Counted from the stretch's first letter, positions 8,079 through 16,802 are shown. The stretch is 29,168 bases of DNA from Leptospira ellisii (GCF_002811955.1 NZ_NPEF01000013.1:2924-32091), one strand, 5' to 3'. Translations and numbers: made by a program. The notes: a model not told the origin generated them from the letters alone.

Positions 8079-8507
8079 TTAAACGCTTTTGTGGGTCTCT
8101 ATATAATAATCCGCGGACAGTCTTCCGGAACCGTATAAGGAGAAATGGAACAACAAAAGAAGGATCATCGCGGCGTAAGGTAGGTTCGAACCCGGAGCCA
8201 TAAAACCTTCTTTGGCGTGGATGAAAAGGACGGCCCCGATCAAAACCGGAACCTGCAAGATCGCCGCAAACCGCGTGAGTAATCCGGATAACAAAAGGAT
8301 TCCCCCGCAGATATGCGCGATCACTATGTAATGGGCGAGTAATGCGGAAGCCATCGGCGTCTCGTTCATCTTCATCAAACGAACCAGAGCGTCCGTGTCC
8401 GCCAAAAATTCGAAACCTTTGTAGAGTAGCACCCCTCCCAGGTAAATCCGAAGAAAGTCGACCAACCAATCCCGATGTTCCTGCAGCCAATGGTTCAAAC
8501 GATCCAT
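8079..8507 (-). CDS. DoxX-family membrane protein, second copy
   Basis: A 142-residue DoxX-type inner-membrane protein. It opens with an amphipathic helix (MDRLNHWLQEHRDWLVDFLR) followed by GGVLLYKGFEFLAD. Four transmembrane stretches are visible, near residues 17-33, 57-82, 84-98 and 106-124, with HICGGILLLSGLLTRFAAIL as the central pair. It shares family but not close sequence with the DoxX gene at 3526. GGGAGG lies 7 bases before the ATG. A promoter with TTGCAA (8563-8568), a 16-base spacer and TATCAT (8541-8546) on the minus strand precedes it. The gene lies 109 bases downstream of pirin, and may be read both from its own promoter and through from pirin. Molecular role unknown. Confidence 0.88.
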   Translation of the reverse strand: MDRLNHWLQEHRDWLVDFLRIYLGGVLLYKGFEFLADTDALVRLMKMNETPMASALLAHYIVIAHICGGILLLSGLLTRFAAILQVPVLIGAVLFIHAKEGFMAPGSNLPYAAMILLLLFHFSLYGSGRLSADYYIETHKSV

Positions 8508-8540
8508 AGCGCACCTCCCGATTCTTAGTTTGCGGATTTT

Positions 8541-8568
8541 ATGATACTCCTTTCTTCGGCTTTTGCAA
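8541..8568 (-). promoter_or_regulatory. Predicted promoter of the second doxX gene
   Basis: On the minus strand, TTGCAA (8563-8568), a 16-base spacer and TATCAT (8541-8546) resemble a sigma-70 promoter 34 bases upstream of the DoxX start codon. This is a consensus match only. Confidence 0.45.
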
Positions 8569-8616
8569 GGGGAGAATATTCGGAATTCTTTAAATATCTA
8601 CCTCCGAATCCGCTAC

Positions 8617-9501
8617 TTACGATCGGATCGTTCCCATCTTTCCGGCCTGAAAATCGTCGAACGCCTGGTAGATTTCCGCCTGCGTGTTCATGACGAAAGG
8701 ACCGTATCGAGCCACGGGTTCCTCGACAGGTTGTCCTCCGATCAGCAAAAGTTCCCATCCGTTTTGTTCCGTTGCAGGCAGGGAGAAGCGAACGTCGCCT
8801 CGGCTTCTTTCAAACCAGACCATGTCCCCTTCTCGGACCGGTTGCGGTCCCTCTTCGGTGTGAACCGATCCGTCTCCGGAAAACGGAAACGCAAAAACGT
8901 TGTAGGAATCCGGAACCGGAATCGTAACGTCCGCGCCGGGAAGCAGATGCAGATGATAATACAAGATCGGAATTTTCGTTTCGATCACGGCTTTGGTTTC
9001 CAAAACCTCTCCCGCGATCACACGGATTTTAGTCTTCCCGTCCGGGGTTTGCACTTCCGGAATCCGTTCGGAAGGAGTGTCCTGATAACGAGGCGTGCTC
9101 ATTTTTTCGAAGGAAGGAAGATTCACCCAAAGCTGAAATCCGTGCATCCAACCCCCGCTTCTTTGGAATTGTTCGGAAGGAAGTTCGGAATGGACCAAAC
9201 CGGAACCGGCCGTCATCCATTGAACGTCCCCCGCCCTTAATTTGCCGTAATTTCCCCATGAATCCCTATGTTCCATTTCACCGGTCAATAAATAAGTGAC
9301 CGTTTCGAATCCTCTGTGCGGGTGTTCCGGCGCTCCGATCGCTTTTCCCGGTTTGTACTCCACGGGTCCCATTTCGTCTAATAGCAGAAACGGATCCAGT
9401 TGAATCAGGTCTTGAACGGGAAAGGGTCTTCGAACCGGAAAACCTCCCCCTTCCATCGTTCGAAGAGAGGGTCGGATCGTTTTTATTTTTCTTAGATTCA
9501 T
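8617..9501 (-). CDS. Pirin-family bicupin protein
   Basis: A 294-residue pirin when started at ATG 9501, which is preceded by AGGAG about 11 bases away; a TTG at 9540 would add 13 poorly conserved residues. The iron ligands expected in the N-terminal cupin are present: His60 and His62 in [23 protein letters not shown], and His104 and Glu106 in [12 protein letters not shown]. The [11 protein letters not shown] segment is a pirin hallmark. The second cupin spans roughly residues 175-285. Bacterial pirins are linked to redox sensing or quercetinase activity; which applies here is unknown. The gene precedes doxX on the same strand and diverges from the SRPBCC gene, with 72 bases shared between them. 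Confidence 0.92.
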   Translation of the reverse strand: MNLRKIKTIRPSLRTMEGGGFPVRRPFPVQDLIQLDPFLLLDEMGPVEYKPGKAIGAPEHPHRGFETVTYLLTGEMEHRDSWGNYGKLRAGDVQWMTAGSGLVHSELPSEQFQRSGGWMHGFQLWVNLPSFEKMSTPRYQDTPSERIPEVQTPDGKTKIRVIAGEVLETKAVIETKIPILYYHLHLLPGADVTIPVPDSYNVFAFPFSGDGSVHTEEGPQPVREGDMVWFERSRGDVRFSLPATEQNGWELLLIGGQPVEEPVARYGPFVMNTQAEIYQAFDDFQAGKMGTIRS

Positions 9502-9573
9502 AAATCGAGCGCTCCTATCGCTCACGAAGTCACGGTGCAAATTTGTCTCGAATCGAAAAGAACGGACTTCACC

Positions 9574-10047
9574 ATGATAACAACTACTGTAACCTTTTTA
9601 GTTTCACATTCTTTAGACGAATCTTTCCGCTTCGTAGCGGATTTTCGCAATCTGACCCGCTGGGGCGATCGGATCAAACTGGTGAATCCGCTTCCGGCTC
9701 AAAACGACCCGGAACTTCCCTGTTTCGAATTACTGTATTCTTTCGGCCCTTTCGAACTCAAGGCGAATTATTCCGCGACCGAATGGAAAACGAATTCAAG
9801 AATGATTATGGAGACGAGCAATTCCTTCCTGGATCTGCGCGATATATACACGTTTCAAAAAACGGATCACGGAGCGAAAATCACCTTCACCAATCATTCC
9901 AAACTCAGATTTCCCTACAGTTCCTGGGAACGTTTTTTCCACGCCGGAATCCGCGCGAGAATCTGCAAAGAAATGAGACAACTTCAAAATTGCCTGTATC
10001 GAGAAGGATCCAAAGCCCCGAAACACTTTCATATAATCCGAAATTAG
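9574..10047 (+). CDS. SRPBCC/START-like domain protein
   Basis: A 157-residue protein from ATG 9574; an upstream TTG at 9535 would add 13 residues with no added homology. The opening [30 protein letters not shown] has the pattern of polyketide-cyclase-like SRPBCC proteins, in which a beta strand leads into the V/I-(A/S)DFxNxxxW helix. The later [20 protein letters not shown] provides the antiparallel strands, and the C-terminal [20 protein letters not shown] is the long closing helix. Such folds bind hydrophobic ligands; no specific ligand can be inferred. It diverges from pirin and precedes the hybrid kinase by 68 bases. Confidence 0.72.
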   Translation: MITTTVTFLVSHSLDESFRFVADFRNLTRWGDRIKLVNPLPAQNDPELPCFELLYSFGPFELKANYSATEWKTNSRMIMETSNSFLDLRDIYTFQKTDHGAKITFTNHSKLRFPYSSWERFFHAGIRARICKEMRQLQNCLYREGSKAPKHFHIIRN

Positions 10048-10115
10048 GGTTTAGACCCCCAAATTCGTCTTGCATAAATTCTTTTTTTATAAACGATGAG
10101 ATCGGTTAAGATCGG

Positions 10116-11810
10116 GTGTCTACATTGGATGCTAACATGATTCCCCTACCGGCTAACGAACCCGCCCGTTTGGAAGCGTTACTGGCTTATAAGATTTTGG
10201 ATACGCCCGCGGAGGAGAAGTTCGATTCGATGACCCAGATCGCGTCGTTCATCTGCGACACGAAAACCGCCCTCATTTCCCTCATCGATATGAACAGACA
10301 ATGGTTCAAAGCGAAAACCGGTCTGGCCGATTCCGAAACTCCGAGAAACATCTCCTTTTGCCAATACGCGATTTTACAGGACGAAATCCTTGAGATCGAA
10401 GACGCGCACCTCGATTCCCGGTTCAAGAATAACCCGCTCGTAGTCGGTCCGCCGTATATCCGATTCTACGCAGGCGCTCCGCTGAGAACCCCCGAAGGTT
10501 TCAACATCGGAACGTTATGCGTCATCGATCCAAACCCCAAAAAACTGAGTCAAAAACAGCTTTTGATCCTGAAGGTCCTCGCGGATCAGATCATATTCAA
10601 TTTCGAGCTGATCAAAACCAACCGCGAGTTGATCGTAGTCCGCAAAAAAGAGGAGGAGCTGCAGAATTCCAAAAGTCAGTTTTTCGCAAATATGAGCCAC
10701 GAAATACGCACTCCGGTTCACGGTATTCTGGGTGTGACCGGCCTTTTGGCGGAAACTGAACTCCAAATCGAACAAAAGGAATACGTGGACACGATACGCA
10801 GAAGCGGCGGACTTCTTTTGAACCTTTTGAACGATATTTTAGATTTTTCTAAATTAGAATCCGGCCATATGAAGATCGAAACGATCCCTTTCGACCTGGT
10901 CGAACTCCTTAAGGACGTGTATTCCCTATTCGAACTGGAGGCGAGGAGAAAAAACGTGGAATTCGCTCTCCGTTTTGGGGATAAAAATTCCCTAGTGATC
11001 GTAAGCGACCCGAACCGTCTAAAACAAATCCTCATCAATCTCATCTCCAACGCGTTTAAGTTCACCGAGAAGGGGAGCGTGTGTATGGAGTTCGAAACCG
11101 GATTCGAAAACGGGCGGACCTGCGAAATATTCCTCCGAGTCAAGGATACGGGGATCGGAATTCCCGAATTGAAACTCAACGAACTTTTTCAGGCGTATAC
11201 GCAGGCCGACACTTCCGTATCGAGGAAATACGGAGGCACCGGACTCGGCCTCGCCATCAGCAAGAACCTTTCGGAAATGATGAATCTCAAACTCGCCGCG
11301 CAGAGCACGATCAACAAGGGAAGCGTGTTCGAAATTTCAGGAACCGTAAATCTCGGGGAAAAATCCGAGGTCAGCTTCGAACCGAAAAAGATCGTATTCA
11401 ATTCGAACGGAAACCCCGTTCAGGATCTGAAAATCCTCGTGGCAGAGGACAACGAAACAAACCAGATGTTGATTCGAAGGCTTTTGGAAAAGTTGGGTTA
11501 TCATCCTACGATAGTATCCAACGGGATCGAAGCGCTGCATCATATCGAAATGCAGGGCGCCGACGTTCTGTTTTTGGATATACAAATGCCGGAACTGAGC
11601 GGAATCGACACGGCCAAAATTCTAAGTCAACACACCAATAGATCGATGCGGCCGTATATCATAGCGATTACGGCTAACGCGAGCGAGTCGGATCGCGAAG
11701 CGTGTCTCGGCGCCGGAATGGACGACTATATCAGCAAACCGTTTCAAAAGGAAGAGATCGCCGAACTGTTGAATAAATTCGTCGCGAACGGAAAAAGACC
11801 TTCCCCGTAA
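10116..11810 (+). CDS. GAF-domain hybrid sensor histidine kinase with receiver domain
   Basis: A 564-residue cytoplasmic hybrid kinase. A GAF domain spans about residues 30-165 ([20 protein letters not shown] is the typical GAF core), then a short coiled coil (165-187). HisKA carries the phosphorylated His195 in [17 protein letters not shown], and the ATPase domain has Asn312, DTGIGIP (344-350) and GTGLGLAIS (374-382). A receiver at 436-556 has Asp445, phospho-acceptor Asp488 in FLDIQMP, and Lys541. No transmembrane segment is present, so the stimulus is probably intracellular. The start is GTG at 10116 or ATG at 10137, neither with a strong ribosome site. No HPt or output regulator is adjacent. 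A terminator for the opposite strand folds from its last codons. Confidence 0.93.
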   Translation: MSTLDANMIPLPANEPARLEALLAYKILDTPAEEKFDSMTQIASFICDTKTALISLIDMNRQWFKAKTGLADSETPRNISFCQYAILQDEILEIEDAHLDSRFKNNPLVVGPPYIRFYAGAPLRTPEGFNIGTLCVIDPNPKKLSQKQLLILKVLADQIIFNFELIKTNRELIVVRKKEEELQNSKSQFFANMSHEIRTPVHGILGVTGLLAETELQIEQKEYVDTIRRSGGLLLNLLNDILDFSKLESGHMKIETIPFDLVELLKDVYSLFELEARRKNVEFALRFGDKNSLVIVSDPNRLKQILINLISNAFKFTEKGSVCMEFETGFENGRTCEIFLRVKDTGIGIPELKLNELFQAYTQADTSVSRKYGGTGLGLAISKNLSEMMNLKLAAQSTINKGSVFEISGTVNLGEKSEVSFEPKKIVFNSNGNPVQDLKILVAEDNETNQMLIRRLLEKLGYHPTIVSNGIEALHHIEMQGADVLFLDIQMPELSGIDTAKILSQHTNRSMRPYIIAITANASESDREACLGAGMDDYISKPFQKEEIAELLNKFVANGKRPSP

Positions 11811-11827
11811 AAGACGGAAAAGGTCTT
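11791..11827 (-). terminator. Terminator of the ilv-trp operon, overlapping the hybrid kinase 3' end
   Basis: AAGACCTT (11795-11802) and AAGGTCTT (11820-11827) form an 8-base-pair stem. Read on the minus strand the stem ends in GGTCTTTTTCC, a uridine tract. It lies 40 bases after the trpG stop and extends into the last codons of the convergent kinase gene. Confidence 0.55.
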
Positions 11828-11866
11828 GGAATCCGAGCGGTTTACGCTAACGCAGAAAATTTTCGA

Positions 11867-12445
11867 TCATTCGCTTCCCCCCTCCGTCGCGAAGGACTCC
11901 GGGTGAAACTGAACCCCTTCCACGGGAAGAATTTTGTGCCGAACGCCCATAAGAACCGGCGCCGGTCCGTCCGTTTTTGCGGTGACTTCGAGACAATCCG
12001 GCAGACGTTCCGGAACCGCCTCCAGGGAATGATAACGCATGGCCAGAATCGGCCCCGGAATCCCGGAGAACACCCCGGAGCCGTCGTGACGCACTCGGGA
12101 AGTTTTTCCGTGAAAAGGCGTCTCGGAACGGCGCAACCCGCCTCCGAAGGAGGCTACGATCCCCTGCATTCCTAAACAAACTCCGAATATTCTAATATAA
12201 GGATTTTTTAATTTTAGAATGGAATCCGATACTCCGAAGTAAGCCGGGTCCTCAGGACTTCCCGGTCCCGGAGAAAGGACGATATGCGTAGGATTCGCGG
12301 CGAGAACCGCGCCCAAATCCGTACGATCCCGACGAAAGACGCTCAGGGAACCGCCTTTCCCCGGACGTTTCAGAGTTTCATCCAGAAGATGTACGAGGTT
12401 GTATGTGAAGGAATCGTAATGATCTATGACGATGCAACGTATCAT
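11867..12445 (-). CDS. trpG: Anthranilate/aminodeoxychorismate synthase glutamine amidotransferase
   Basis: A 192-residue class-I glutamine amidotransferase that hydrolyses glutamine and feeds ammonia to the chorismate-using partner. The catalytic triad is intact: Cys90 in GVCLGMQ, and His181 and Glu183 in VQFHPES. The N-terminal DHYDSFTYNLVHLL and the oxyanion segment SPGPGSPED are standard for TrpG/PabA. The start overlaps the stop of the component I gene by 4 bases (12442-12445), so the two subunits are translationally coupled. TrpG and PabA cannot be told apart from the amidotransferase alone; one protein may serve both anthranilate and folate branches. The partner favours anthranilate synthase. 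Confidence 0.9.
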   Translation of the reverse strand: MIRCIVIDHYDSFTYNLVHLLDETLKRPGKGGSLSVFRRDRTDLGAVLAANPTHIVLSPGPGSPEDPAYFGVSDSILKLKNPYIRIFGVCLGMQGIVASFGGGLRRSETPFHGKTSRVRHDGSGVFSGIPGPILAMRYHSLEAVPERLPDCLEVTAKTDGPAPVLMGVRHKILPVEGVQFHPESFATEGGSE

Positions 12446-13824
12446 GGCAGAAATTCCTCCACGGCGGTTTTTACGGCCCTCAGCTTATTTAGAATTTCCT
12501 GATATTCAGATTCTTCAACGGAGTCCAGAACGATTCCGGAGGCCGCTCTCGAATAGGCGAAGTTTCCGGATTTAAAGAGAGAGCGAATGAGGATGGAGAA
12601 TTGAGCGCTTCCGTCCAGGGAAAAATATCCCATCACTCCTCCGTAAGGGCCCCGTTCATCCGATTCGATTCTGCGAATGATTTTGACCGATTCCACTTTA
12701 GGTGCGCCCGTGAGCGTTCCCGCGGGGAAAACCGACGCCAAACCGCCGAACGAATCCTCGTCCCGTTTCAGGATTCCGGTCACTTCGCTGGCGATATGTT
12801 GAACGTGGGCGAATTTCAGGATTTCGAATTCCTTACGCAATCGGACCGTTCCCGTTTCGCACACCCGGGCAAGATCGTTCCTGTGAAGATCGATCAACAT
12901 GGAATGTTCCGCCAATTCTTTTCCGTCGTTTAACAATTTTCCGGTGAGGATCGCATCCTCCTCCGGAGTTTTGCCCCTCGGATACGTTCCCGCCAGAGGA
13001 TACGTATCCACGATCCGATCCCGATGCGAAAAAAGAAGCTCCGGACTGGAGCCGGCCGTTTCCAATTCTTCGTCCTTGTAATAGAAAAGATAAGGGGAAG
13101 GATTGTTCTTTTTTAAGGAACGGTAGATAGGAAATATATTTCCTTTGATTTCGAATCTTTCTTCGAATCCGATCTGACATTGAAACGTATTTCCGGCGAG
13201 AATTTCCTCCTTCGTTTTTAAGAACATGCGTGTATAATCCTCTTTCGTTTTCGAATATCCTGAAACGAAAACCTCGGGGTTCTCGTCGCAGGAACCTCGC
13301 TCTTCCAAAATCGAAAGAAGCGTCTCGATCCTGTTTTTTCCGTAGAAGAAATATTCCGCATCGCCTTTCAGACGATCCAGCACGACGCCGTCCAAATACA
13401 GACCGAACGAAAAAGAAGGGAAGCCTTTCCGTTCCTCAAGCGCGGTCGCAGGTTCGAAAAGGGAAACGGAATCGTAACTCAGATATCCCACCAGCCCGCC
13501 CTCGTATCGTTTCGATCGCCTCGAAGGCGGAAATAAGGATCGTAGGGTTTGATACGGGTCTCCGGAAGGGAAAACGCGGTCGTTAATAAGAAGCGAGTTT
13601 TTACCGCCCCTGAATCGAAACGGGGGCGAAAAACCCAAAATCGTATAACGGGAATTATTCGAATATCCGGGATGACTTTCCAAAAGAAAACATCCCGAAC
13701 ATTTTTTTGTTAAGCGAAAGAAGAAGGCGTCTAATCCCTCCTCACGAAGCGGAAACGGCAAACTCTCCGGTTTTTCCGGTAGAGCTCGAAGATATCGTTT
13801 CAGGCGTTGGATCCGACTGGACAT
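12442..13824 (-). CDS. trpE: Anthranilate synthase component I (chorismate-binding subunit)
   Basis: A 460-residue chorismate-using enzyme that makes anthranilate, the first step to tryptophan. The N-terminal region has LLES (residues 47-50), the element that binds feedback tryptophan in TrpE proteins. The active-site motif reads PLAGT (276-280); alanine at the centre is typical of anthranilate synthase, whereas aminodeoxychorismate synthase (PabB) usually has lysine. LIDLHRND, FAHVQHIASEVTG and the C-terminal FPAGTLTGAPKV and GPYGGVMGYF complete the signature. AGGGAG lies 7 bases before the ATG and supports this start, even though the gene then overlaps the upstream ACT gene by 83 bases. A PabB role is less likely but not excluded. 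Confidence 0.85.
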   Translation of the reverse strand: MSSRIQRLKRYLRALPEKPESLPFPLREEGLDAFFFRLTKKCSGCFLLESHPGYSNNSRYTILGFSPPFRFRGGKNSLLINDRVFPSGDPYQTLRSLFPPSRRSKRYEGGLVGYLSYDSVSLFEPATALEERKGFPSFSFGLYLDGVVLDRLKGDAEYFFYGKNRIETLLSILEERGSCDENPEVFVSGYSKTKEDYTRMFLKTKEEILAGNTFQCQIGFEERFEIKGNIFPIYRSLKKNNPSPYLFYYKDEELETAGSSPELLFSHRDRIVDTYPLAGTYPRGKTPEEDAILTGKLLNDGKELAEHSMLIDLHRNDLARVCETGTVRLRKEFEILKFAHVQHIASEVTGILKRDEDSFGGLASVFPAGTLTGAPKVESVKIIRRIESDERGPYGGVMGYFSLDGSAQFSILIRSLFKSGNFAYSRAASGIVLDSVEESEYQEILNKLRAVKTAVEEFLP

Positions 13825-14065
13825 AATGGACTCCCTTAATTTCCGGAATACTCCGGAATAGGTTCAGTATTTTTTCCGGTTCACCGGAGCGTATGACGAT
13901 CTGTATTTCCTGGCTCTGGTTCTCCTTGTCGCGCCATAGGCGCCAATCCTTCCAATCGATCGATTTTCTCGACAGAATTCCGATCAATCTGAGAATCGCA
14001 CCCGCGCCTTCTTCGGAAATTATGTGAAACGAGAAATAGCCTTCGTTTTTAACCGTTACGTTCAT
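13742..14065 (-). CDS. ACT-domain protein, acetolactate synthase small-subunit-like
   Basis: A 107-residue protein with a single N-terminal ACT domain (about residues 7-85; SFHIISEEGAGAILRLIGIL is the first strand and helix). It lies directly behind the acetolactate synthase large subunit, so it is the likely valine-responsive regulatory subunit, in the short IlvM/IlvN style rather than the longer IlvH style. The last 20 or so residues are serine/threonine-rich and low in complexity, and are encoded in the 83-base overlap with trpE. AGGAG sits 7 bases before the ATG. The assignment rests on the ACT fold and gene position; the sequence similarity to known small subunits looks modest. Confidence 0.75.
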   Translation of the reverse strand: MNVTVKNEGYFSFHIISEEGAGAILRLIGILSRKSIDWKDWRLWRDKENQSQEIQIVIRSGEPEKILNLFRSIPEIKGVHYVQSDPTPETISSSSTGKTGEFAVSAS

Positions 14066-14092
14066 ATTAGTATTCTCCTAAATTTTAATATT

Positions 14093-15781
14093 CTAATGTA
14101 TCATTTCCCGATTCGCCTTTCCGGCGGGAACCATAGGAAGCACGTTCAGCTCCGGGGGCACGTTCAAAACCGCGAACGAAGGTCCTTTCACGGACAAAAC
14201 TTCGCTTAACGTTTCGGTTACGGTCGTTTTATCGTCCAGGGTAAAGGACGGAATTCCGAACGAGGAAGCGATCTTGGCGAAATCGGCGGATAACGTAAAC
14301 CGGGAGGCGGAGAAACGCGAACCGAAAAAGAGCTCCTGCTGCTGACGCACCAAACCGAGGTGCCCGTTGTTCATCAGAAGAATCGTCACGTTCAAATCAA
14401 GCTCGCGTAACGTATCCAATTCCTGGATATTCATCATGATCGATCCGTCCCCGGAAACGCAAACGATCCGTTTTTCGGGCAAGGCCAAAGCCGCCCCGAT
14501 CGCGGCGGGAAGTCCGAACCCCATCGTGCCCAATCCCCCCGAAGTCAGGAAACTTCCCTGTTTGCGGAACGGATAATATTGGGCTACCCACATCTGATGT
14601 TGACCGACGTCCGTGGTGAGAACCGTCCGATCTCCCGCGATTTCGGAGATTCGTTTAAGGATCGAAAACGGATGTAAGTCCTCTTTTTCTCCGGGTATGG
14701 GAAGTCCGTAGGAATCTTTGAGAATACGGACACGATCCGACCATTCCTCCCGTTGCAGGATCGGAATCGGTTCCCGAAACGGACCATCTAACAGTTGTTT
14801 TATGAGATTGCAAACGTCGTGTCGGATCGAAAGATCCGGCGTCTTCAGTTTCCCGATCTCCGTGTCGTCCACGTCGACATGGATGACTTTCGCGTTCGGA
14901 CAAAACTCGCTCAACTTTCCCGTGGCGCGATCGTCGAATCGTACGCCTAAAGCGATCAGAAGATCCGCTTCCTCCAAAACCAGATTGGTCGCACGGGAAC
15001 CGTGCATTCCCAACATTCCCAAAAAGGACGGATTTTCATCGGAGAGAATTCCCAATCCCATCAGCGTGGAAACGGTAGGGAACCCGGTCCTTTTCTGCAG
15101 GACCCGAAACGCCTCGGCCGCCCGAGGACGGTTCAATCCTCCGCCGATATAAAATACGGGACGGTTCGATTCCGAAATAAGAGTTTCGAAACGGGAAATC
15201 CAATCCTTAGGAACGGAATCAGAGAATTCACTTTTACGAATATTCCAATATTCTGATTCTTTGGATTCGTCCCAATCGATCCTTCCGGCCGCGACGTCCT
15301 TGGGAACGTCGATCCAAACCGGACCGGGGCGTCCTTCCGAGGTAGTATTCCATGCTTGTGGAAGGATCTTTACCAGGTCTTCGGTCCGTTTTACGAGATA
15401 ACTCCGCTTCGTTACCGGAATGGAAAGACCGAACGTATCGATCTCCTGGAATGCGTCGGTTCCGATCAGCGAGGTGGGGATTTGTCCGGTGATCGCGAGC
15501 AACGGAATCGAATCCATCTTCGCGTCCGCGATCGCGGTGATCAGATTGGTCACCCCCGGACCGGAGGACGCGATACAAACGGAGGTTTTTCCGGAAGCCC
15601 GGGCCATTCCACCCGCGATAAAACCGGCGCCTTGTTCGTGTCTCGCGAGTACGTGTCGAATTTTACTTCCGTGTAACGCGTCGTAGATGGGAAGACTGGC
15701 GCCGCCGGGAATTCCGGCGATGATCTCGACCCCTGCGTATTCCAAAAAACGAACGATGAGTTCCGCTCCGCTCAAATTCAT
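14093..15781 (-). CDS. ilvB: Acetolactate synthase large (catalytic) subunit
   Basis: A 562-residue thiamine-diphosphate enzyme that condenses pyruvate (or 2-oxobutyrate) into acetohydroxy acids for valine, leucine and isoleucine. Catalytic Glu49 lies in LARHEQGAGFIAGG. The FAD/central domain includes GMLGMHGSRATN, and the ThDP motif is GDGSIMMNIQELDTL (444 onward) ending in the NN segment. The FGLPAAIGA and TTDVGQHQMW segments are also typical. The start chosen is ATG 15781, with AGGAG 6 bases upstream. The frame stays open to 15958, but that part overlaps the attenuator and is not family-like. The gene heads an operon with the ACT gene (27 bases between), trpE and trpG. Confidence 0.94.
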   Translation of the reverse strand: MNLSGAELIVRFLEYAGVEIIAGIPGGASLPIYDALHGSKIRHVLARHEQGAGFIAGGMARASGKTSVCIASSGPGVTNLITAIADAKMDSIPLLAITGQIPTSLIGTDAFQEIDTFGLSIPVTKRSYLVKRTEDLVKILPQAWNTTSEGRPGPVWIDVPKDVAAGRIDWDESKESEYWNIRKSEFSDSVPKDWISRFETLISESNRPVFYIGGGLNRPRAAEAFRVLQKRTGFPTVSTLMGLGILSDENPSFLGMLGMHGSRATNLVLEEADLLIALGVRFDDRATGKLSEFCPNAKVIHVDVDDTEIGKLKTPDLSIRHDVCNLIKQLLDGPFREPIPILQREEWSDRVRILKDSYGLPIPGEKEDLHPFSILKRISEIAGDRTVLTTDVGQHQMWVAQYYPFRKQGSFLTSGGLGTMGFGLPAAIGAALALPEKRIVCVSGDGSIMMNIQELDTLRELDLNVTILLMNNGHLGLVRQQQELFFGSRFSASRFTLSADFAKIASSFGIPSFTLDDKTTVTETLSEVLSVKGPSFAVLNVPPELNVLPMVPAGKANREMIH

Positions 15782-15840
15782 ATCGAGCTCCTTTGACAAA
15801 TTCGGTTTTAAGAATCCGTTCGCGCATCGGTCTAAAATAA

Positions 15841-15877
15841 AAAAGCCTCCCCCGGCTTTACACCGGAGGAGGCTTTT
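15841..15877 (-). terminator. Attenuator terminator in the ilvB leader
   Basis: AAAAGCCTCCTCCGG and CCGGGGGAGGCTTTT (minus strand) pair over 15 positions with one mismatch around the loop TGTAAAG, and are followed by TTATTTT. It lies after the stop codon of the leader peptide and 60 bases before the ilvB start, so it would end transcription before the structural genes. Two short alternative pairings with the leader compete with it: 15911-15917 with 15855-15861, and 15924-15929 with 15861-15866. Confidence 0.85.
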
Positions 15878-15903
15878 CTTAGGATTGCGCCTGAAGTTAC
15901 TCT

Positions 15904-16011
15904 CTACAGCGTAAAGCGGGGTCCCGGTGGCCGGACGACCACCACAAGCACGAGCCACACCATCACGACGGTGTTCAAGATCACTTGGCCTGTTACGCTG
16001 TTGAGTTTCAT
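15904..16011 (-). CDS. Val/Leu-rich leader peptide of the ilv-trp operon
   Basis: A 35-residue reading frame from ATG 16011 to TAG at 15904-15906. It encodes ten valines, five leucines, one isoleucine and one tryptophan; the central run is VVMVWLVLVVVVRPPGP (residues 15-31). This is the classic layout of ilv operon leader peptides such as IlvL and IvbL of enterobacteria, where ribosome stalling at branched-chain codons prevents terminator formation. A pause hairpin with eight base pairs and a two-base bulge spans 15920-15940, over the Val-Arg-Pro codons. The ribosome site before the ATG is weak. Trp19 (15955-15957) is notable because trpE and trpG lie in the same operon. Expression is inferred. 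Confidence 0.8.
   Translation of the reverse strand: MKLNSVTGQVILNTVVMVWLVLVVVVRPPGPRFTL
15920..15940 (-). promoter_or_regulatory. Pause hairpin in the ilv leader
   Basis: On the minus strand, GGTC and GACC, then CCGG and CCGG, pair around the loop CCA with a two-base GT bulge. This gives eight base pairs covering the end of the valine run of the leader peptide. In classical attenuation such a 1:2 structure pauses RNA polymerase until the ribosome catches up. Confidence 0.65.
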
Positions 16012-16164
16012 AAAACGGATTCTAAAACCAGATTTGCGGAAAATCATTCGGAACTGCAAGTCATTTTTTGGGAAAAATCCGTTTTTGATTTCTCGTTTCG
16101 GAAGTCGGGATAGAATTGGTTCTTCTCGTATATTCTTAAAATCTAATTTAATAGGATGAATTCA

Positions 16165-16680
16165 ATGGCACAAGTGACTCTCAAAGGCAATCCCATCCCT
16201 CTTGAAGGCAAAATTCCCGCGCCCGGCGATAAGGCTCCCGAGTTTAAGGCGGTCAAACAGGACCTTTCCGAATTCGGACTCAAAGACTACGCGGGGAAGG
16301 TCAAAATTATAGTTGCGGTTCCGAGCCTCGACACATCCGTTTGTGCGATCGAAACCAAAACCTTCAACGAAAAGGCGGCGGGTCTGAGCGGAATCGCAAC
16401 CTTGATCATCTCCGGCGATCTCCCCTTTGCGATGAAACGTTTTTGTTCTACGGAAGGAATCGATTCTCCGAATTTGGTGACCGGTTCCCAATACAGGGAC
16501 TTTTCCTTTTCCAAAGCGTACGGAACCCATATCGCCGAGGGCCCGCTCAAAGGTCTTTCGGCAAGAGCGGTTTTCGTCGTGGATAAAAACGACACGGTGC
16601 GTTATGTGGAGCTTGTTCCGGAAATCGGTTCCGAGCCGAATTACGCGGCGGCTCTGACTGCAGCAAACTCCGCTCTTTAA
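16165..16680 (+). CDS. tpx: Thiol peroxidase (Tpx, atypical 2-Cys peroxiredoxin)
   Basis: A 171-residue peroxiredoxin of the Tpx class, which reduces peroxides with thioredoxin. The peroxidatic cysteine is Cys60 in [12 protein letters not shown] and the resolving cysteine is Cys94 in KRFCSTEGI, at positions matching Cys61 and Cys95 of E. coli Tpx. The segments [19 protein letters not shown] and [21 protein letters not shown] are typical. ATG 16165 is preferred, with AGGA 8 bases upstream; ATG 16156 overlaps that AGGA. The gene diverges from the ilv leader. No peroxide-operator was assigned with confidence. Length and motifs are normal. Confidence 0.95.
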   Translation: MAQVTLKGNPIPLEGKIPAPGDKAPEFKAVKQDLSEFGLKDYAGKVKIIVAVPSLDTSVCAIETKTFNEKAAGLSGIATLIISGDLPFAMKRFCSTEGIDSPNLVTGSQYRDFSFSKAYGTHIAEGPLKGLSARAVFVVDKNDTVRYVELVPEIGSEPNYAAALTAANSAL

Positions 16681-16786
16681 GGCGGAACTCCGTTTTTCAT
16701 CGCTTCCGGCTCGTTATAAGGTGGGTCGGAAGTTCGTGAAGTTTTATCGCAGTTTAAAAAGCGGGAATCGTTTTGTGAACTAAGTG

Positions 16787-16802
16787 TGCGGGAACTCACG
16801 CA
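16787..16802 (+). repeat. Dispersed repeat, palindromic form TGCG...CGCA
   Basis: TGCGGGAACTCACGCA has arms TGCG/CGCA around the GGAACTC core. Compared with 25346-25361 (arms TGTG/CACA), both arms have changed together so that pairing is kept. Confidence 0.6.

Noticed and set aside
7858..8514. A 218-codon frame overlapping the second doxX gene on the same strand
   Set aside because: The DoxX frame has clear transmembrane segments and family motifs; the other frame is arginine/glycine-rich and runs through the terminator.
15782..15958. An in-frame extension of ilvB to an ATG at 15958
   Set aside because: It runs through the terminator hairpin and overlaps the leader peptide in another frame. 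ATG 15781 has AGGAG at 6 bases and matches the known family start.
15841..16011. A T-box or metabolite riboswitch in front of ilvB
   Set aside because: No T-box sequence or specifier loop was recognised. The Val/Leu-rich leader peptide plus terminator explains the region better.
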